From an uncultured Rhodospirillales bacterium (GTDB lineage Bacteria > Pseudomonadota > Alphaproteobacteria > Rhodospirillales > Defluviicoccaceae), in assembly GCA_937127205.1 (NCBI GenBank), contig CAKZLS010000295.1, forward strand, positions 1 through 8,995: 8,995 bases of DNA, read 5' to 3'. The notes below the pieces were generated by a model. That model made no database searches. It saw only the letters and a list, made by a program, of their open reading frames with translations, and had not been told where the DNA came from. Shown in pieces: positions 6,001 through 8,995 of the stretch (position 1 is the stretch's first letter; each line of letters begins with the position of its first letter). The position numbers and the translations under genes were made by a program.

Positions 6001-6028
6001 TTGTATCGAGCCGCTTTTCGGAGATAAT
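6001..6028 (+). promoter_or_regulatory. Candidate acs promoter
   Basis: TTGTAT (6001-6006; 3 of 6) and GATAAT (6023-6028; 5 of 6) are spaced by 16 bases, in the 183-base gap before acs. A second pair, TTGATA (6045-6050; 5 of 6) with TTAAGT (6068-6073; 3 of 6) at 17 bases, is an equal rival. The gap and its AT-rich content favour an independent acs promoter, but the exact boxes are uncertain. Confidence 0.3.
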
Positions 6029-6129
6029 CGCTTCAATGTTTTGTTTGATAAGCGAGCAACCGATTCATTAAGTCACAATGGTACGGCGCCCGTCTGGGGC
6101 ATTAAGAATAAGTCGCTAACCTACTTTGG

Positions 6130-6134
6130 GGAGG
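6130..6134 (+). promoter_or_regulatory. Strong ribosome-binding site that fixes the acs start
   Basis: GGAGG, within the longer GGGGAGGAG (6128-6136), lies 10-12 bases before the ATG at 6147. Because it falls inside the longer frame that opens at a TTG at 6126, that longer start is unlikely. 6147 yields a 646-aa protein, in line with Acs family lengths. Confidence 0.7.
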
Positions 6135-6146
6135 AGAAGATCGATC

Positions 6147-8087
6147 ATGGCAGAAGAAAACGTATACCCGGTTCCCGAGGCCATCGCTAAATCGGCATGG
6201 TGCGACAACGACAAATATCTGCAAATGTACAAGCAGTCCATTGAGGACTCCGAGGGATTCTGGGGCGAACAAGGCAAGAGACTCGATTGGATCAAGCCTT
6301 ACACCAAGGTCCGAGATGTGAGCCTGACGGCGCCGGACGTCCATATCAAATGGTTCCATGATGGAACGTTGAACGCGTCCGCCAATTGCCTGGATCGCCA
6401 TCTGGCGACCCGAGGCGACCAGACCGCCATACTGTGGGAAGGCGATGATCCTGCCGACAGCAAGGCCATATCCTACAAGGAACTCCACGAACAAGTTTGC
6501 AAGCTTGCGAACAGCATGAAATCCCTCGGGATCAAGAAGGGCGATCGGGTTACGCTCTATCTCCCGATGGTTCCCGAACTCGCCATTTCGGTGCTCGCAT
6601 GCGCGCGCATCGGCGCGATTCACTCCGTGGTCTTCGGCGGGTTCTCTCCGGACTCTCTCGGCGGACGCATTCAGGATTGCGACTCGAATTTGGTCATCAC
6701 CTCCGACGAAGGCGTGCGTGGCGGCCGTCCGATCCCGTTGAAGGCCAACACCGACGCAGCGCTGGAGACATGCCCGTCGGTCAAGAATTGCATCGTGGTC
6801 AAACGCACCGGCGGCGATATCGGCTGGGTCGAGGGCCGCGACGTCTGGTACGAGGAGCTGATGGCAAAGGCTTCGGCCGATTGCCCACCCGAGGAGATGA
6901 ACGCAGAGGATCCATTGTTTATCCTCTATACCTCCGGCTCCACAGGCAAGCCAAAGGGTGTCCTGCATACTACCGGCGGCTACATGGTCTATGCTTCAAT
7001 GACCCACCAATACGTGTTCGACTATCACGACGGGGACGTCTACTGGTGCACTGCGGACATCGGCTGGGTTACCGGACATAGCTATATCGTTTACGGGCCG
7101 CTTGCCAACGGGGCGATCTCGGTGATGTTCGAAGGCGTGCCTAATTATCCGGACGCGTCCCGATTCTGGGAAGTGGTCGATAAGCATAACGTCAACATCT
7201 TCTACACGGCACCCACAGCCATTCGCGCGCTGATGCGCGAAGGCGAGGGACCGGTGAACAAGACCAGCCGCAAGTCGCTTCGTATCCTCGGCACCGTTGG
7301 CGAGCCCATCAACCCGGAGGCCTGGAACTGGTACAACACCGTTATCGGTGATGGGCGCTGCCCCATCGTCGATACCTGGTGGCAAACGGAAACAGGCGGT
7401 ATCCTGATTACACCGTTGCCAGGCGCGACTGATCTCAAACCAGGTTCGGCGACCCGGCCGTTTTTTGGCGTACAGCCCGAAATTGTCGACGCCGATGGCA
7501 AGACGATGGACGGAGCATGCTCGGGCAACCTGTGTATGGTCGACGCTTGGCCCGGAATGATGCGCTCGCTCTACGAGGACCACGACCGCTTCGTGCAGAC
7601 CTATTTCTCCACCTATGCCGGCAAGTACTTCACCGGCGACGGTTGCCGTCGTGATGAGGACGGCTACTACTGGATCACCGGCCGGGTCGATGACGTCATC
7701 AACGTCTCCGGTCACCGCATGGGCACGGCCGAAGTGGAAAGCGCGCTTGTGGCTCACGGCAAAGTGGCCGAAGCCGCCGTGGTTGGTTGCCCGCACGACC
7801 TGAAAGGCCAAGGCATCTATGCTTACGTGACCCTCAACGCCGGAGAAGAGCCGACCGAGGACCTGCGCAAGGAACTGGTCAAATGGGTGCGGACCGAGAT
7901 CGGTCCTATTGCCTCACCGGACTTCATCCAGTGGGCACCGGGCCTGCCCAAGACCCGCTCGGGCAAAATCATGCGCCGAATTCTGCGCAAGATCGCGGAG
8001 AACGATTATGGCGCTCTCGGCGATACCTCGACGTTGGCCGACCCCACCGTGGTCGACGATCTGGTGGACAACCGCCAGAACCGCTGA
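6147..8087 (+). CDS. acs: Acetyl-CoA synthetase (AMP-forming)
   Basis: Converts acetate, ATP and CoA to acetyl-CoA, AMP and PPi through an acetyl-AMP intermediate, in the cytoplasm; it is the high-affinity route for acetate use. The 646 aa match the family. An N-terminal ACAS_N region is followed by the adenylate-forming core with the P-loop-like YTSGSTGKPKG (261-271), GWVTGHSYIVYGPL, and DTWWQTETGG (409-418). W412 matches the tryptophan that limits the pocket to acetate (Salmonella W414). Next come GDGCRRDEDGYYWITGRVDD with the hinge aspartate region and VSGHRMGTAEVE. The C-terminal PKTRSGKIMRR carries K607, the lysine acetylated by Pat-type enzymes in characterised Acs (K609 in Salmonella and E. 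coli), so post-translational control is possible. It is transcribed from its own likely promoter and ends at a strong terminator. Confidence 0.97.
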   Translation: MAEENVYPVPEAIAKSAWCDNDKYLQMYKQSIEDSEGFWGEQGKRLDWIKPYTKVRDVSLTAPDVHIKWFHDGTLNASANCLDRHLATRGDQTAILWEGDDPADSKAISYKELHEQVCKLANSMKSLGIKKGDRVTLYLPMVPELAISVLACARIGAIHSVVFGGFSPDSLGGRIQDCDSNLVITSDEGVRGGRPIPLKANTDAALETCPSVKNCIVVKRTGGDIGWVEGRDVWYEELMAKASADCPPEEMNAEDPLFILYTSGSTGKPKGVLHTTGGYMVYASMTHQYVFDYHDGDVYWCTADIGWVTGHSYIVYGPLANGAISVMFEGVPNYPDASRFWEVVDKHNVNIFYTAPTAIRALMREGEGPVNKTSRKSLRILGTVGEPINPEAWNWYNTVIGDGRCPIVDTWWQTETGGILITPLPGATDLKPGSATRPFFGVQPEIVDADGKTMDGACSGNLCMVDAWPGMMRSLYEDHDRFVQTYFSTYAGKYFTGDGCRRDEDGYYWITGRVDDVINVSGHRMGTAEVESALVAHGKVAEAAVVGCPHDLKGQGIYAYVTLNAGEEPTEDLRKELVKWVRTEIGPIASPDFIQWAPGLPKTRSGKIMRRILRKIAENDYGALGDTSTLADPTVVDDLVDNRQNR

Positions 8088-8110
8088 CGCGGAGCGTTGG
8101 AAAAGTTGAA

Positions 8111-8139
8111 GGCGGGGCCTTTCGGCTCCGCCCTTTTTT
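8111..8139 (+). terminator. Rho-independent terminator of acs
   Basis: GGCGGGGCC (8111-8119) pairs with GGCTCCGCC (8124-8132), nine pairs including one G-T, around the tetraloop TTTC. A C and then six T residues (8134-8139) follow. This is a textbook intrinsic terminator, placed 23 bases after the acs stop. On the minus strand no T tract follows, so it probably serves acs only. Confidence 0.9.
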
Positions 8140-8159
8140 CATTTCGCTGCGTGCCCGCC

Positions 8160-8179
8160 GAACAAGGCGCCGCCTGTTC
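8160..8179. other. Short inverted repeat at the TPR gene's 3' end
   Basis: GAACA (8160-8164) pairs with TGTTC (8175-8179), extended by GGC/GCC with one bulged A. It touches the TAG stop of the minus-strand TPR gene. It could be a weak terminator hairpin for that gene, but no T tract follows on its strand. Confidence 0.25.
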
Positions 8180-8995
8180 TACCCCGCCTTGCGTGTGGCT
8201 GCCAGGGTTTCCAGACGCTTAATCCGGCGGCGCGTGATTCGGGCATGAAAATCGGCGCCGCTGCGCTCAAAGATGGATAGAGCCGTGCGGTAAGCGGAAA
8301 GGGCCTCGGCGAATTGGCCGACATCGTCTTCCCGCTCGCCGAGCGTCCATAGGGTATTGCCGAGGTTGATCTGGGTCAGCGCCCAGTGCACGGGAAGCCG
8401 TTCACGTGCACGAACCTGTAGGGCCGCCCTGTAAGCTTCCACCGCTGCCTTCAGATGCTTGGTATCTCCGGCCCGCTCGCCCATTGTCTGGAGGGCATTG
8501 CCCAGATTGTTCTGAGTCATCGCCCAGGCCAACGGAAAGCGTTCGCGGGTGCGCACTTCCAGAGTGGCCCGGTAAGCAGCCACGGCCTCGCCAAGTCCAG
8601 CCGTTCCCTCCTCGCGGTCTCCCAGGGTGCGAAGCGCGTTACCCAGATTGTTCTGGGTAGCGGCCCACTCAAGAGGGAATTGGTTGCGCGTATACACCGA
8701 CAGCGCGGCACGGTGGGCCGTGACGGCTTGTCTCAGGTGGAAAGTTCCTTCTTCGCGCTTGGAGAGGGTCCAGAGCAAAGTACCCAGATTGTTCTGGGTC
8801 ATGGCGAAATGGAAGGGAAGCTCATCGCGGACGTAGACTTCCAGCGCCGCCTTGTAAGCCGCCACGGCTTCTTCGAGATGCCGGGTTCCCTCTTCCCGCC
8901 CCCCGAGATTGGAGAGTGCCGCACCCAGGCTGTTCTGGGTCTTCGCCCAGTCGAGCGGACGGTGCCTGCGAGTCAACACCTTCAACGCCAAACGG
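8179..8995 (-). CDS. Tandem TPR-like repeat protein, C-terminal part (5' end beyond window)
   Basis: The frame is open to the right edge with no stop, and the TTG at 8991 is unlikely to be a true start, so this is the C-terminal 271 or so residues of a longer protein. It consists of five tandem repeats of exactly 47 residues, each with a helix A around W-A-x-TQNNLGNAL-x-x-LG-x-REEG and a helix B around LxxAVxAYRxALxV, then a linker with R-x-x-x-x-P. This is a TPR-like solenoid with a longer unit than the classic 34 aa; TPR solenoids mediate protein-protein contacts. The last repeat is degenerate (acidic REDDVGQF, no LPxxW) and leads into a basic tail, KRLETLAATRKAG. Similar arrays are often attached to a CHAT-type or other effector domain, which would lie outside this window if present. 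No signal peptide can be judged. It is convergent with acs. The function of this protein is unknown. Confidence 0.85.
   Translation of the reverse strand, partial: RLALKVLTRRHRPLDWAKTQNSLGAALSNLGGREEGTRHLEEAVAAYKAALEVYVRDELPFHFAMTQNNLGTLLWTLSKREEGTFHLRQAVTAHRAALSVYTRNQFPLEWAATQNNLGNALRTLGDREEGTAGLGEAVAAYRATLEVRTRERFPLAWAMTQNNLGNALQTMGERAGDTKHLKAAVEAYRAALQVRARERLPVHWALTQINLGNTLWTLGEREDDVGQFAEALSAYRTALSIFERSGADFHARITRRRIKRLETLAATRKAG
8236..8940 (-). repeat. Five tandem 141-bp coding repeats (47-aa TPR-like units)
   Basis: Period checked by the TQNNLG-coding core: CCCAGATTGTTCTGGG or close variants begin at 8360, 8501, 8642, 8783 and 8924, each exactly 141 bases apart. Units therefore run 8940-8800, 8799-8659, 8658-8518, 8517-8377 and 8376-8236 on the minus strand. 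Two copies of the 16-base core are identical (8642, 8783), one has one change (8501), and the first and last copies differ more. There is no unit-length drift. Confidence 0.9.

Noticed and set aside
6102..7811. Two minus-strand open frames (288 and 271 codons) opposite acs
   Set aside because: Antisense to an intact acs gene; codon content and translations look like complement artefacts.
8236..8940. Periodic repeats considered as a CRISPR array
   Set aside because: The 141-bp period is an in-frame multiple of 3, the units encode conserved TPR-like helices, and there are no short direct repeats with unique spacers.

Overview
The window looks like an alphaproteobacterial chromosome, with core metabolic and translation genes of high GC (about 65-73% in the lines of tsaD and acs that I counted by hand). 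A Rhodospirillales-like origin is my guess. The basis is gene content, the divergent hemC/tsaD pair followed by gpsA, a YciI-like gene and an EVE-domain gene (an order I recall from alphaproteobacteria), and the protein sequences. No database search was possible.

Layout: (1) 5-943, minus strand: hemC (haem and tetrapyrrole synthesis). (2) 944-1024: a short divergent intergenic region. (3) 1025-3498, plus strand: tsaD (tRNA t6A modification), gpsA (glycerol-3-phosphate dehydrogenase) and a small YciI-like gene. (4) 3499-3894: a gene-free stretch of about 400 bases with a weak terminator-like T run, a G-rich tract and a candidate promoter. (5) 3895-5179: two genes I do not recognise, an outer-membrane-type lipoprotein of 297 aa and an all-helical, proline-free protein of 119 aa. 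Their GC is visibly lower (about 42-58% in counted lines), and they appear to be inserted into the otherwise conserved order. (6) 5218-5963: an EVE-domain protein overlapping a small Rieske [2Fe-2S] protein through a GTGA start/stop junction. (7) 6147-8087: acs, acetyl-CoA synthetase, ending in a strong rho-independent terminator at 8111-8139. (8) 8179-8995, minus strand, convergent: the 3' part of a TPR-like gene built from 47-residue tandem repeats, running off the right edge.

Most of the window is housekeeping. TsaD, the EVE protein and HemC relate to RNA modification or recognition and to tetrapyrrole synthesis. GpsA and Acs feed phospholipid and acetyl-CoA metabolism. The only candidate for an undescribed system is the lipoprotein plus helical-protein pair at 3895-5179. 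Its function cannot be read from sequence, and I make no claim beyond the two genes being linked and of unusual composition. The TPR gene's 47-residue period and the Rieske protein's long inter-motif loop also merit a look.
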